A stretch of 64,000 nucleotides of DNA, from positions 434,001 to 498,000 of the forward strand of contig JAAVTG010000538.1 in NCBI GenBank assembly GCA_011947345.1, read 5' to 3'. The notes beneath the pieces were generated by a model, which saw nothing but the letters and a program-made list of their open reading frames with translations, was not told the origin of the DNA and searched no databases. The stretch comes from Phytophthora quininea (lineage: Eukaryota > Oomycota > Peronosporomycetes > Peronosporales > Peronosporaceae). A program made the position numbers and the translations under genes. Every line of letters begins with the position of its first letter. The first letter of the stretch is position 1. Shown here one piece after another: positions 11,301 to 22,053 of this stretch.

Positions 11301-11401
11301 TCCTCCTTCTGCTCGTCGAAGTTGATCTTGCGGGCCACACCCATGTCCATGGAGCGGCTGTGGCGCATTTGCGAGCGGGGGCTGTCTTCCTTGCTGCTCA
11401 T
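8307..11401 (-). CDS. NAD-dependent glutamate dehydrogenase, large type (one frame break)
   Basis: Oxidises glutamate to 2-oxoglutarate and ammonia with NAD, linking amino-acid breakdown to the citric acid cycle. About 1031 residues, the size of the large (about 115 kDa) fungal/oomycete class. The catalytic half shows ARGGIRMI, the GGSKGVVLL glycine-rich substrate region with its lysine, LGPDEGTAHLMDW, and the GGPDGDLGSNEI nucleotide-binding motif. One base is missing in the G run at 9126-9129 (minus-strand CCCC); adding it joins DTSKLSP to EGYAVLVSHNDVKLPSG. Start chosen at the ATG at 11401 (MSSKEDSPRSQ). An Arg-rich open extension upstream reaches 11572 but has no ATG and overlaps the initiator, so a mitochondrial presequence is not supported. 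Confidence 0.92.
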
Positions 11402-11451
11402 GGTGGAGACGTGAACGTAGGCGCTGGAACGGACTGAAGGCTGCCACGGAG

Positions 11452-11474
11452 CACGCAAAACGCAGAATGAGACT
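11452..11474 (-). promoter_or_regulatory. Initiator of glutamate dehydrogenase
   Basis: On the minus strand GTCTCATTCTGCGTTTTGCG resembles the oomycete initiator with a flanking box, about 50 bp before the ATG at 11401. A diverged version, CTTCATTTCGAGTTTTGCG, stands at the mirror position near 15361. Confidence 0.5.
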
Positions 11475-11593
11475 GGTTTCGGCCTGGGAAGGAAGCCAAG
11501 CGGCGTCCGGTTTGCCTTTGCCGTGCCTGTCGCCGCAGCATGGCGCCGGCACTCGCCCGCTGTGCTGCACACGAAAGGACAGCGGCAGTTGAA

Positions 11594-12917
11594 GCTCGTT
11601 CATTTGCTGCTGCTGCAAGTGACCCGCCGAGTGACGTCGAGCAGCAGACCTATCCCGGCCGTTGCGCCAGAAAAACCCGCGCTCGCACCGGTATCGGGAA
11701 TCGACTGGGCGTTTGTAGGACCTCCAGACAGTTACCGGTATTGTGCGCGGTGCCGCCGGCTCGTTCTGCCCGGCTTTTCGTCGCCAGAGGCAGGGCTGGC
11801 CTGTCACATGCGAGTTGCCCCCGATCGATGCGCGCGACGTGGCCGCCGACGCTGGTTTGACAAAAAGGCAAACGTCGGGTACCCATTCTGCGGCGCTGCT
11901 GCTGTCGTGGAGGCGCTGTCGTTGGAGGCGCTGTCGTCGTCGGCAAGAGCTCTATCGCAGCTCGAATTTGGATCGAGTTCTGTCCTGTCCTAGCTCTGCT
12001 AGCTGCCGGACAGCCAAACACGACAGCCACGAGCGCAGGGAGGGAGCGTATCCGCTCGTGTTCATGTATCGCCAGCCGAAAGAAAGCGGCCGGGTCGATA
12101 GCGCTGGATGGCGTCCTGTTGCACTTGCGAGGACTGCGGTTGAAGCACGCCGCTGAGATTTGGCCTGGTCCCTCGCCGCGTCACATGTGGATTGAACAAC
12201 ACGCCGCGCGGCCGGAATGTGACGTGGCTGCTGCAGTCGACCACGGTGGCCAGCGGTCGCCACGAGCCGAACGACCGGAGCCGGCTTTGTCGTGGCGGGA
12301 TCGGGCCAAATCCTCGCGACCTGTACAGGCCTCGAAGGCGATCGCACCAGATTCATGACTTTGGAGACCTTACCAGAGAGACTGTCAGCGCCAACAGCCC
12401 GGCAGATGCTTGTCGTCTCACACTACATACGAGATCGGAAGCATGGCGGCTCTGGCTTGACGCTTGAAGTTCAAAGCGCGCGAAGCGTCGAAGCACACCG
12501 CCGAAAGCACGTGACGGGCGCTGCTGTCGATGTTTGCGCAGGTCGGACTTCCAGGCTGGAACTGGAAGTTCCAGTATCTCCGTGCACCGTGCACCAGCTC
12601 GTAGGCATTGATCGGGTCCATCCAACAGAGCACGTGTGCCGTTTCTCGCTAAGCTACGAGTTAACTAACGTGCGCTCGAATCGCGCAGAATCTCAGATTC
12701 CAGCGCCTTTCAGGCTTCACAACGCCATGAATTCTGGTGCAGAGTTGAAGTCGTGCACCAGAACGCAGAGTCACTCTTTTGAAATACGGACGGGCTGTAG
12801 ACGAACGGTGTCAACTCGAGGCCGGTAACGGCTCACCGGGCGGACAGGCAAGTTGTCGCTTGTCGGCGAGGAGGCCTGTCCAAGGAGTCTCCTCCTCCGG
12901 TTGGCGCGGTTAGCTAG
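11594..12917 (+). repeat. Left arm of a 3.8 kb palindrome
   Basis: This 1.32 kb arm is repeated as the reverse complement at 14037-15360, about 97-98% identical by eye, including small differences such as a changed dinucleotide near 11880. It begins about 190 bp upstream of the dehydrogenase ATG. Open frames in the arms (for example 12292-12828) are mirrored exactly in the other arm and show no known domain. Confidence 0.93.
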
Positions 12918-14036
12918 CTGGCATCTCTGTGTTTCAGAGGTACTGCGGGTGCGTGATTTTGATGATAGTCAGGAAGGCAGGCCGCGTTGGGAATTTGTAT
13001 GCCGCCCGAGCGAGTTGAAAACTGCTCGATACTGTTATGTTGCAACGCTGGAGCTTTTCGGCATTTGCTCGCATCACTCGACCGCTGTGATCACTCCAGT
13101 GTGGTGCGTTAGCGAGGTTCTCGTATGAAGAGCTTCTCATGCGATGCCTACAGTCTAATTGACAGTCGCTGTTGATGTGTTGTAGCGCTGGCCTGTCGAG
13201 TGGCTCAAGTAGGATAAATGAAAAGCAAAGACCTCGTGGCCCAAGAGGTCTTTACTTACGAGTCGTACCTGTGCCGAACAGAATCGATTTTAAATAAAAG
13301 GGAAAACTTGGAAGTACCATGACAACTGAAATGCGGTCTGTTACTAGTAATGTAGACCTACTCGTAGTAGGCTCGCGAGTTTAGTGTAGGTTGTGATTAG
13401 GAGGAATCGTTTACCTCCGCCTCGAATCAAGGGTATAGGGTCACGCGGTCTTACATCCTTAAAAACTAAGACCAGCCCACGCGATTGTTTGCTTTAAGTA
13501 TATCGATCAAGTTTGTGGCACGTCCTCAACGCAAAACTTGCATCCCGATGAATGTCCTTTGAAGGATGTGCTGGAGAGAGAGAACCAAACGAGTTCTAAG
13601 ATACGAATGAGCCAAAATATGTGATTGCAGAGGTTTTGATGACGACCATGCCCTGGATTTGAATCTAATGCGGCGATTCCGTCGCCCCATGCAAGGTGCA
13701 GTCCACTTTCTTCAGATGCTGCACTTGCACGGCCGAAATCGCGGCGTTCTGCTTAGTTTATTGGTGTTTCTGGTGTGTGACCCGATCCGAGACCTGACCC
13801 CTCGGTGGCCCTTTAAAAGCTTCTGAATCAAGCCTACGTGTAGTGATGTCTTCTGCTGTACTCCAAGTCCTCGCGTGTGCTCGCAGCCGCCTTGGTCACT
13901 GCTTTCGACTCGCTGAAAGACTCCAGCCTGGGGTAGTTGACCTGCAACAGTCGTTATCAAATACCCACCTATCTAACGCGAACAAGGTTGACCAGTGCTT
14001 CAGCAGTTTTTGAATGGACTCCAGTGGATACAGTTA
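12918..14036. other. Spacer of the palindrome
   Basis: 1.1 kb of unique sequence between the arms, more AT-rich in places (about 13250-13650). No transposase, integrase or RNA gene recognised; the longest open frames are short and lack domains. Confidence 0.6.
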
Positions 14037-15360
14037 CCAGCTAACCGCGCCAACCGGAGGAGGAGACTTGGACAGGCCTCCTCGCCGACAAGCGACAACT
14101 TGCCTGTCCGCCCGGTGAGCCGTTACCGGCCTCGAGTTGACACCGTTCGTCTACAGCCCGTCCGTATTTCAAAAGAGTGACTCTGCGTTCTGGTGCACGA
14201 CTTCAACTCTGCACCAGAATTCATGGCGTTGTGAAGCCTGAAAGGCGCTGGAATCTGAGATTCTGCGCGATTCGAGCGCACGTTAGTTAACTCGTAGCTT
14301 AGCGAGAAACGGCACACGTGCTCTGTTGGATGGACCCGATCAATGCCTACGAGCTGGTGCACGGTGCACGGAGATACTGGAACTTCCAGTTCCAGCCTGG
14401 AAGTCCGACCTGCGCAAACATCGACAGCAGCGCCCGTCACGTGCTTTCGGCGGTGTGCTTCGACGCTTCGCGCGCTTTGAACTTCAAGCGTCAAGCCAGA
14501 GCCGCCATGCTTCCGATCTCGTATGTAGTGTGAGACGACAAGCATCTGCCGGGCTGTTGGCGCTGACAGTCTCTCTGGTAAGGTCTCCAAAGTCATGAAT
14601 CTGGTGCGATCGCCTTCGAGGCCTGTACAGGTCGCGAGGATTTGGCCCGATCCCGCCACGACAAAGCCGGCTCCGGTCGTTCGGCTCGTGGCGACCGCTG
14701 GCCACCGTGGTCGACTGCAGCAGCCACGTCACATTCCGGCCGCGCGGCGTGTTGTTCAATCCACATGTGACGCGGCGAGGGACCAGGCCAAATCTCAGCG
14801 GCGTGCTTCAACCGCAGTCCTCGCAAGTGCAACAGGACGCCATCCAGCGCTATCGACCCGGCCGCTTTCTTCGGCTGGCGATACATGAACACGAGCGGAT
14901 ACGCTCCCTCCCTGCGCTCGTGGCTGTCGTGCTTGGCTGTCTGACAGTTAGCAGAGCTAGGATAGGACAGAACTCGATCCAAATTCGAGCTGCGATAGAG
15001 CTCTTGCCGACGACGACAGCGCCTCCAACGACAGCGCCTCCACACGACAGCAGCAGCGCCGCAGAATGGGTACCCGACGTTTGCCTTTTTGTCAAACCAG
15101 CGTCGGCGGCCACGTCGCGCGCATCGATCGGGGGCAACTCGCATGTGACAGGCCAGCCCTGCCTCTGGCGACGAAAAGCCGGGCAGAACGAGCCGGCGGC
15201 ACCGCGCACAATACCGGTAACCGTCTGGAGGTCCTACAAACGCCCAGTCGATTCCCGATACCGGTGCGAGCGCGGGTTTTTCTGGCGCAACGGCCGGGAT
15301 AGGTCTGCTGCTCGACGTCACTCGGCGGGTCACTTGCAGCAGCAGCAAATGAACGAGCTC
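14037..15360 (-). repeat. Right arm of the palindrome
   Basis: Reverse complement of 11594-12917. Just outside it (15361-15410) weak similarity to the dehydrogenase 5' leader continues (TTTTGCGTG...TGGCAG), so the arm seems to be an inverted copy of the dehydrogenase upstream region whose distal part has decayed. Confidence 0.9.
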
Positions 15361-15721
15361 TTCATTTCGAGTTTTGCGTGTTAGCTGGCAGTCTGGTGCT
15401 CGCTGTCAGCGGTGTCATGATGTATCTCCCTTGCAGCCAGTCCTCTTTTGGATAGCGGGTTTCGTTAGGGCCTTGAGCGTACAAGTTGCTCAGCCATAGT
15501 GCAGTGAACGCGGACTGCCAACGACGAAGTTATACCGTTGGCAAAGGTGTCTGGCAGCAAAGCGCTGCTGGTCCTGCGAAATGTCCTCCAGGCTGGCAGC
15601 ATTTGCTGGTCATTTCCACTCGGACGGCGTAGGCGTCTCGTGTGTTTACGTGCCCACAAGTACGTCAGGACATCCGTTCGAGTGTTGACACGACAAAATG
15701 CCGGCTCCGACAGCTCCCAAC
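15361..15721. other. Intergenic before epoxide hydrolase 3
   Basis: About 360 bp. Apart from the decayed dehydrogenase-leader similarity near its left edge, no feature recognised. Confidence 0.45.
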
Positions 15722-15738
15722 GTCATTCTCCAACGTGC
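15722..15738 (+). promoter_or_regulatory. Initiator of epoxide hydrolase 3
   Basis: GTCATTCTCCAACGTGC fits the initiator. It lies between two possible ATGs (15698 and 15761), so the second one is preferred. Confidence 0.5.
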
Positions 15739-15760
15739 GTCCAAGCAGCAAAGAATCGTC

Positions 15761-16751
15761 ATGAGCAACTTCTGGGATGACTGGGAGCACAAGTTTGCCC
15801 AAGTCGACAACGGCATCCAACTGCACTACATCGACGTCGGGCCTCGAGATGCCACCCCGTCGTGCTCGTGCACGGTTGGCCGGACCTCTGGTTCGGTTGG
15901 CGCTACCAAATCAAGCGCTGTCTAAGGCGTACCGTGTCATCGCTCCCGACCTACGTGGTTTCGGTCGCAGTTCGGCTCCACGGACGGTAGAGGGCTACGG
16001 TACGAAGAAGGTGACGGGTGACCTCGCCGGGCTGTTGGACTTCCTCAACCTGCCTCGTGCAGTGTTTGTCGGCCATGACTGGGGTGGTGCCATTATCTGG
16101 AGGATGTGTATGTTCTGCCCGGAACGCGTGATTGCTGCGTGCGGAATCTGCACGCCCTACTTTCCGCAAGGTGACGTCTGCGTGGACTACGACAAGTTGA
16201 TCCCTGCCATCCCGCAATTTTCATACATGAAGCTGCTCGGAGACTCGGAACGCGCCGCCAAGTTGTTGGACGTTGATCCACGCAGGATTTTCGCGGCCAT
16301 GTACCGCAAGTACAACGAATTCGCCGACGACTTCGAGTTCCTCAAGACGGTGGAGAATGTGGCGGATACTAGTGACCCGGTGTACACTGAGCAGTCCGAT
16401 CTGCTGACGGAGGCCGAGATGGACTACTACGTTGCAGAATACTCGCGTTCAAGCTTCTTTGGTTCCTGCTCGTACTACTCGAGACGTCAGCAAGACTTTG
16501 AGGACGAGAAGGACTTGCCACGCGTGATCCAGCACGAGGCGCTGTACATTGGCGCTGTGGACGATCCCATTCTGAAACCCGAACTGGCGGCAGGAATGCC
16601 CCGTGTGATGCCCAACCTCAAACAGGAATTGGTGCATGGCGGTGGCCACTGGCTGCTGTGGGAAAAGAAGGAGGAAGTGATCGCCATTTTGCAGCGCTGG
16701 CTGAAGCAGATTGATCTGTCCCAGGCGTCGTCGAACACGGCGGCTCCATAG
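15761..16751 (+). CDS. Epoxide hydrolase 3 (two frame breaks)
   Basis: Alpha/beta hydrolase closely related to epoxide hydrolase 1 at its N-terminus and diverging after the nucleophile. Start MSNFWDDWEHKFAQ aligns with MSAFWDQWEHKFAQ. Nucleophile motif GHDWGG, lid tyrosines, the acid in AVDDPILKP and the histidine in GGGHWLLWEKK are all present. Two single-base losses lie 55 bp apart: one in the C run at 15855-15858 (the paralog has five Cs) and one near 15911 (paralog AAATCCAAGC, here AAATCAAGC). With both restored the oxyanion motif HGWPDLWFGW reads through and the protein is about 330 residues. A second reading is a recent pseudogene, but the rest of the frame is fully preserved. Confidence 0.85.
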
Positions 16752-16878
16752 AGCTAGAGAACAAGTGAATAGCTACGTGTTATGCTTACTCTACCAGCTC
16801 TGAGTCGTGAACCCCACGTAGTTACAAACAGAAAAGTATTCAAACGCGTTGATGAACTACAGACGTGCAGTGTTCGGC

Positions 16879-18334
16879 TCAAAAGGCAGCCGCTGCGTTG
16901 ACAGCATTGAGCGCGTTGATGCGTCCGTAGCCGTACTGGTTGTTGGGGAACGTCGTGTCAGACGTGCCGCCGCATGTTTGGGCAGCATTCGGCAGCGACC
17001 GATCTGTCGACCCCGACAACACGGTCTTGAGGCTGTCGAAGCATAGTCCCGGTCTCGCACTCAAAGACAACGCAATGGTACCGGCGAGGTGAGGGGCAGC
17101 CATGCTTGTCCCCGAGAGCGACAAATAGTCCGAGTCATTGCCGTTCCAGGCTGAGCGGATGCTCACGCCCGGTCCAGCGAAGTCAGGCTTAACCAGACCG
17201 TTTACAGAGGGGCCGAGACTACTAAATGAGCCGAGGACGTCGTTCACATCGCTGGCTCCGACAGCGAAAGCTTTCGCTGAATCACCGGGAGAAACAACAG
17301 TGCCACAACCGTTGGCGCCCGAGTTGCCTGCTGCGAAGACTGGGATGATCCGAGCCGCGTACCAAGCGTCCAAGGCGGACTGGAAGTACGTCATGCCCTG
17401 GCCAGCCCCCAACTGTTGCTCACAATGTGAGGCGCTTTGGCAGCGTTGCAATTGTTGCCGTTCGTATCGGTCGGGCACATCATGAATTGAGCACAAGCCG
17501 TCAATAGCGACAGCGTGCAGGACGTAGCTCCACATCCCTTGCAAGTCATCCACTTGGAACCGGGGGCAATTCCAATACCCTGACTCCCAGCGATCGTCCC
17601 CATCGTGTGCGTACCGTGGCCGTTAGCATCGTACGGAGTGGCCGTCTTTTGAGCGGGGTCATACCAACCATAAGAACCCACAAAGTTGTTCTTCAGCACG
17701 TCGTGAGTGCTGCGTACGCCGCTATCGATCGTGCCGACGACGACGTTCTGGCCCGTGTTGGCTGTCGCCCAAACATTCGTCGCTTTGATTTTAGAAGCTC
17801 CCCAGCCAGCGGTGGCCGTGTTGTTTGTCGAATCGGCAGTCGGTCGAGGCGGATCGAGCTGGATAACGATGTCCCAGATGATCTGCTTGACGATCGCCAG
17901 CGCCAGAATCTGCTGAAGGAGGGCGAGAGGCGCGTTCAGCACTTTAATGGTGTTGGTGATCCAGTTACTCTCGAACACCAGCCCCACGATGGTCTTCAAC
18001 AGCTGAATCACCGGGCCTTGGACTTGTTCCGCGTGACGTTTAAGTGCGGTCACGATGTTCTCAATGTTGCTGGTGCGCTTGCTCTCCGTCCAGATCGTCG
18101 TGCTGTTATCTGCAGCATCTTGGATCACCTTAGAGGTGTCGTCGTTGAAGATGATGATAACACAGCTCTGGTCGACAATATCTCCGACCGTAGTCACCAC
18201 CGAGGGCACCGTGTTGGTGACAATTGTAGTCACGGTATTCAATGCATTCCCTAGTAACCTGAGAGTAGCCGGAGCCCCCGACACGGCAGTACGGACGCTG
18301 CTAGAGTCAGCAGCAAACGGTTTAGCTTCGTCAT
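16879..18334 (-). CDS. Secreted subtilisin-like serine protease (S8)
   Basis: Endopeptidase with the Asp-His-Ser triad: Asp in VVGTIDSG, His in NGHGTHTMGTIAG and Ser in SGTSMAAPHLAG, with the oxyanion Asn in AAGNSGANGCG. The ATG at 18334 gives MTKLNRLLLTLAASV, a good signal peptide start, and a strong initiator lies about 60 bp upstream. A pro-region rich in Val/Thr/Ile (residues about 20-160) precedes the catalytic domain. Two single-base losses break it: one right after the signal peptide (near 18290) and one in the C run at 17406-17410 (minus-strand G run), which joins SNSWG to AGQGMTYF. Restored length is about 485 residues. A role in nutrition or host-protein cleavage is likely but not shown. 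Confidence 0.88.
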
Positions 18335-19795
18335 AGCAGCGAGTCGAGAGGTGCTTGATGTAGCCGTGTGAGCTTGTTAGACACCCGGAAGGTGAATTGG
18401 GAAATGAGCTTGGAGCTTCAGGCGTTGCTCTGATGACGACCGCTGCGAAGGAAACATCAACGCTCCCAGCATTGCGCCCACAAGATGCGTCTGCTGTTCT
18501 TGAAAATGCTGGTTTCGGAGGTATTTCAACCACATTTGTAACGGGTGTGGCAAGTTGTTTAGCGGCGCGTTTTCGATGGAATACGTGCTGAAGGCCAGCA
18601 GAACGTGAGCTACGGGGGCTATTGCGCTCCGTATCGTTTGTCAAGCCGATTGCAGAGCTCCACCAAAGTGCCGATTTCTTTACGTCGCCATGCTGATCGT
18701 TGGAAATGTCCTCTTCATGTGAGTAGAGTGACCCGTAGTGCGGTAGTACACCCAGGGTTGAGGATACGAACAAGTTATCGGCTCAAGAACATCGCCACCG
18801 GCTCTAGTCATCTTCCTCAACTCGCCGTGGCGGATCCGTCAGCGGCAACCAGGCTGAAGAACACACTTTTTGCCGCGATGTCAGCCACGAACACCACGAA
18901 AACCTGGATGAACTTACGGGGCGTCGCTCTACGTCAAAACGAAAGGTGTCAGCTCGGCGCTACGCCTCTCTCCGCTGTGGAAGAAATATTTGTTTTCTTC
19001 GGAACCTCAGCAACTTCGTAAGCCATTTCCAACGCCTCGAGTCCGGAGCAACACAGAGATCCCTTGTATGAAGTCCTTCTTGTAAGAACCAGGTCACGCT
19101 ACGTTGTAGTGCTGCAGAAGTCTGTGCCTTGCCTTGAATTGAGTTGATGCCAAGGCGCTTGCTTTGGCCTGATAGACGGCGGGAAGAGCACTGTACAGAC
19201 GAAAATGCTGGCGTTTCCTCGACCGCCTCCGAAATCGCCACAACCAAAGCGATAGTCGCCTTCGACCTTTACATCTGTGCACCTCGAAGGTGCAAGTGAT
19301 CTCACAGCGATTTGCGGTGCGTGCGCGACCAGCAAATCGAACGCTGGGACCGGCGTGACATGGCGGGGCTCTAATCAATTCGTGGTAAGCTCGAGCATAG
19401 ATCGACGAGGCTGCACGACGTTGAACACCGGCAGCTCCAATCACATTGCCGGCGTTCCTCCCGTCAGGAGGGCGAGCACGTCGTATGTTGCTGACTGCTT
19501 GCTTGCGAGACCTCGCAGGCACAGCAAATGGAGCGCTGCTTGCGAGGCCATCGCCGTTCTTGTCTGTAGATCGAGCTATTCGCTTCTACTCGGTGATGCA
19601 GTATCGTCGATGGCTCGTCGTTCGCGACAGCATGAGCTGCAAGCTCCTGCTCCTGCTCGGTCTCAACAAGAGGATGCTTCAGCTTTTCGTCTGCAGGGTG
19701 CCACATCTCTCGTTATCAGTCCCGTCACATGATCACGAAGCCTCACCGCAGCCCTCGGAGCACCTCCGATAGATTGGGATTCTTGGCCCTCTGCT
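18335..19795. other. Intergenic, subtilase to transporter 3
   Basis: About 1.4 kb apart from the subtilase initiator. It has open frames with no recognisable domain. A hydrophobic minus-strand reading near 18820-18917 resembles a signal peptide but lacks an ATG and is interrupted by stops; too weak to call an effector remnant. Confidence 0.4.
18391..18410 (-). promoter_or_regulatory. Initiator of the subtilase
   Basis: The minus strand reads AGCTCATTTCCCAATTCACC, one of the best initiator plus flanking-box matches in the window, about 60 bp before the ATG at 18334. It rules out the longer upstream frame as part of the protein. Confidence 0.65.
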
Positions 19796-19813
19796 CTTCA
19801 TTCTCCAATTTCC
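19796..19813 (+). promoter_or_regulatory. Initiator of transporter 3
   Basis: CTTCATTCTCCAATTTCC is a strong initiator plus flanking box, about 40 bp before the ATG at 19855. The open frame extends upstream to 19729, but this element places the start at 19855. Confidence 0.65.
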
Positions 19814-19854
19814 ACGCCTCGTGCACAGCAGTCCGCTCAAGAACAACCGTCGCC

Positions 19855-21706
19855 ATGGGAGTGGCTACCCCAACCAAGTCGCCAACAGGGTCGCCAGCGG
19901 TTCCCTATGAGACCATCCAGACCCCGTGGGATTCTCGACCGCGCAAGTACAAGAGCGTCCTGCTGGAAGTGACTCTGTTCATCCTTATGACGGAGCTCGC
20001 CGAGAGACTCAGCTACTTTGGCATCAGTCAAGGTCTCAAGAACTTCATGCAGAAGATCGGCTGGAGTTTGGTATCCGCTAGTGCTCTGAGAAGTACCTGG
20101 ACGTCGATCTGCTTCCTCTCGCCGCTATTCGGTGCCTACATAGCTGACGAACGTTGGGGTCGCTTTCGCACCATCCTGGTCTTCGGTATTTGGTACTGCA
20201 TTGGCGACTTCATCGTGGCCATTGCTGCCTACCCGTCTATCATGACCAACGAGTCTTTGGTGCAGCCCATTTTCATGATCGGCTTGTTCGCGGGCATCGG
20301 TGTCGGTACGGGCTGCATCAAGTCCAACGTGGTCACGCTCGGCGCCGACCAGTTTGATCCCAACGATGCCAGTGAGGTCCACCAGAAGGAAACTTTCTTC
20401 GCGTACTTCTACTTCTGTATCAACGTCGGCGCTTGCTTCTCGTTCGGATACCTGTCGATCCTCTGCGTGGACGGTTCGTCGCTGATCCCAGCCGAATACG
20501 GCTACTTCGCCACGTACATGATCTGTGCGGCCGTGATGCTCTTCGCCGTCGTCGTGCTGTGCATCGGCTACCCTCGCTACGTGCTCATGCCGCCTAACAA
20601 CCGAGCTATCTCGACCATGTGCAAGCTTGGTTGGACCAACGCCAGACAGACCCGCAGCGGCTTCTTCCTCGTGGCCAGCACGCTCAGCTTCCTGGCTGCA
20701 CTGATCGTTAACGTCATCTCAGCCTTCACCACGTCAAGTGGCAACGTGGGCAACATTTTATCGTTCGTGGCGGCCGGTTTGATCTTGGCCGGAATTGTTG
20801 GCTGGGTCTGGGTTGGCCAAGATCAGTCGTTCCTCGATGTATCGAAGACCAGCGAGGGAGGTGACTACGACGACGAGCGTGTCGAAGGCTACAAGAAGCT
20901 GGTGCGTGCGTTGCCGTACGCGGCCTTCATGATCATGTGGCAATGCGCCTACGATCAAACGGATGCCAACTTCCAGTCGATTACCCAGCAGTGTGACCTG
21001 CGTTTGGACCGCAGCGACCCAGACAGCAACCAGATCCCCGGCGCCATGCTCACCGTGTTCGACCCTATCGTCATCTTGGTCTGTATCCCGTTCCTGGACT
21101 CGGTGGTCTACCCGCTGTACACGAAGCGCAGGGCAAGCCCCGAGCCACTTTGGCAAGACGGTGGTAGGTCTCGTCATCGCGATCATCGGACTCACTTGGT
21201 CCGGCATCTTTGAGATCATCCGTCGTAACTCGGGAGTCCTTCGTGACTCAAACGGCGACCTGATTCTCGACAGCGGGAGCTCCCAACCGATGAACGACAT
21301 CTCGTGGATCGCAGCCATTCCTAACTACGTGTTCATCGCGCTCGCTGAGTGTCTGATCAACGTGACGGCCTACGATCTCGTGTATTCCTTTGTACCGCAG
21401 TCGCTCAAGTCCACGGCTCAGGCCGTGATCCTGTTCATGAGCTCTATGGGAAGTATCATGACCTCGGCGTTCATGATCATGTTCTCCAAGTCCATGCCCT
21501 CCGACAACCTGAACGAGGACCACATGGAGAACATGTTCTTCACTGTGAGCGCCTGCAGCGTCATCAACCTCGTCTTCTTCGTCATCGTCATGCGCAAGAT
21601 GAACGTGGGCATGTCGTCGTCTCCCGAGAGTCTGCTGCTGGCCCACAACATGCAGACCGAGAAGCCCTCGGTCGGTTCACGCCGGAGCATCTCTGCGACC
21701 AAGTAG
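19855..21706 (+). CDS. POT/PTR family peptide transporter 3 (frame break)
   Basis: Third member of the family, about 617 residues when restored, starting MGVATPTKSPTGSPAVPYE. It has ELAERLSYFG, LGADQFDPNDASEVHQKET and the WIAAIPNYVFIALAECLINV helix. The frame is lost around 21121-21141 (ACGAAGCGCAGGGCAAGCCCC); two missing bases, one of them in the C run, would restore the KWAGKPPSHFG-like loop between the two helical bundles. It differs from transporters 1 and 2 along its whole length and is 15 kb away, so it is an older duplicate that has not been homogenised with them. Confidence 0.88.
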
Positions 21707-22053
21707 AACTGGGAACTTAGCTAGTTTTTGATGTAATACATGACAAGTCACGATAGCGAGTGACAGCAGCAGCCTGAAGCCTCTCATCGACTTCAGTTGA
21801 TACATGCAAAGTGGTGGTGTGTCGAATCAGCAATCTCATGTAGAAATTTGCTCCTCCACGGCGCACTGCGCCCTCAGGAAGCGGTAGAAGTCGTTCGCAT
21901 CCTCTTCGACAACGTTCAATAGAAATACACACGACAGAAACTCGGTGGATCCTTGCCACAACTCCAAAGCGGGAACTGAAAAATGCTGGACGATCGCAAC
22001 GGAGAACGTCAGAATCGACTGGCTGGGATGCGTTCAAGGTAAGTACGAGTTCG
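21707..22053. other. Gap between transporter 3 and the Sfi1-like gene
   Basis: The minus strand of about 21840-22010 reads as a protein-like stretch (EEDANDFYRFLRAQCAVEEQ) ending in TGA near 21840, preceded by a possible acceptor CATCCCAG. It may be a last exon of the Sfi1-like gene. Unproven. Confidence 0.3.

Noticed and set aside
11402..11572. Arg-rich N-terminal extension of glutamate dehydrogenase as a mitochondrial presequence
   Set aside because: No ATG starts it (the frame begins at a GTG), and the probable initiator at 11452-11474 lies within it, so it would not be fully transcribed.
12292..12828. 178-codon frame in the palindrome arms as a gene
   Set aside because: Exactly mirrored in both arms because the DNA is; no domain and no initiator in place. 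Most likely a chance frame in GC-rich DNA.
18335..18773. N-terminal extension of the subtilase frame
   Set aside because: A strong initiator at 18391-18410 and a signal-peptide ATG at 18334 in another frame explain the start better.
18820..18920. Hydrophobic minus-strand stretch as a decayed RXLR effector signal peptide
   Set aside because: No ATG, multiple stops and no RXLR or dEER motif.
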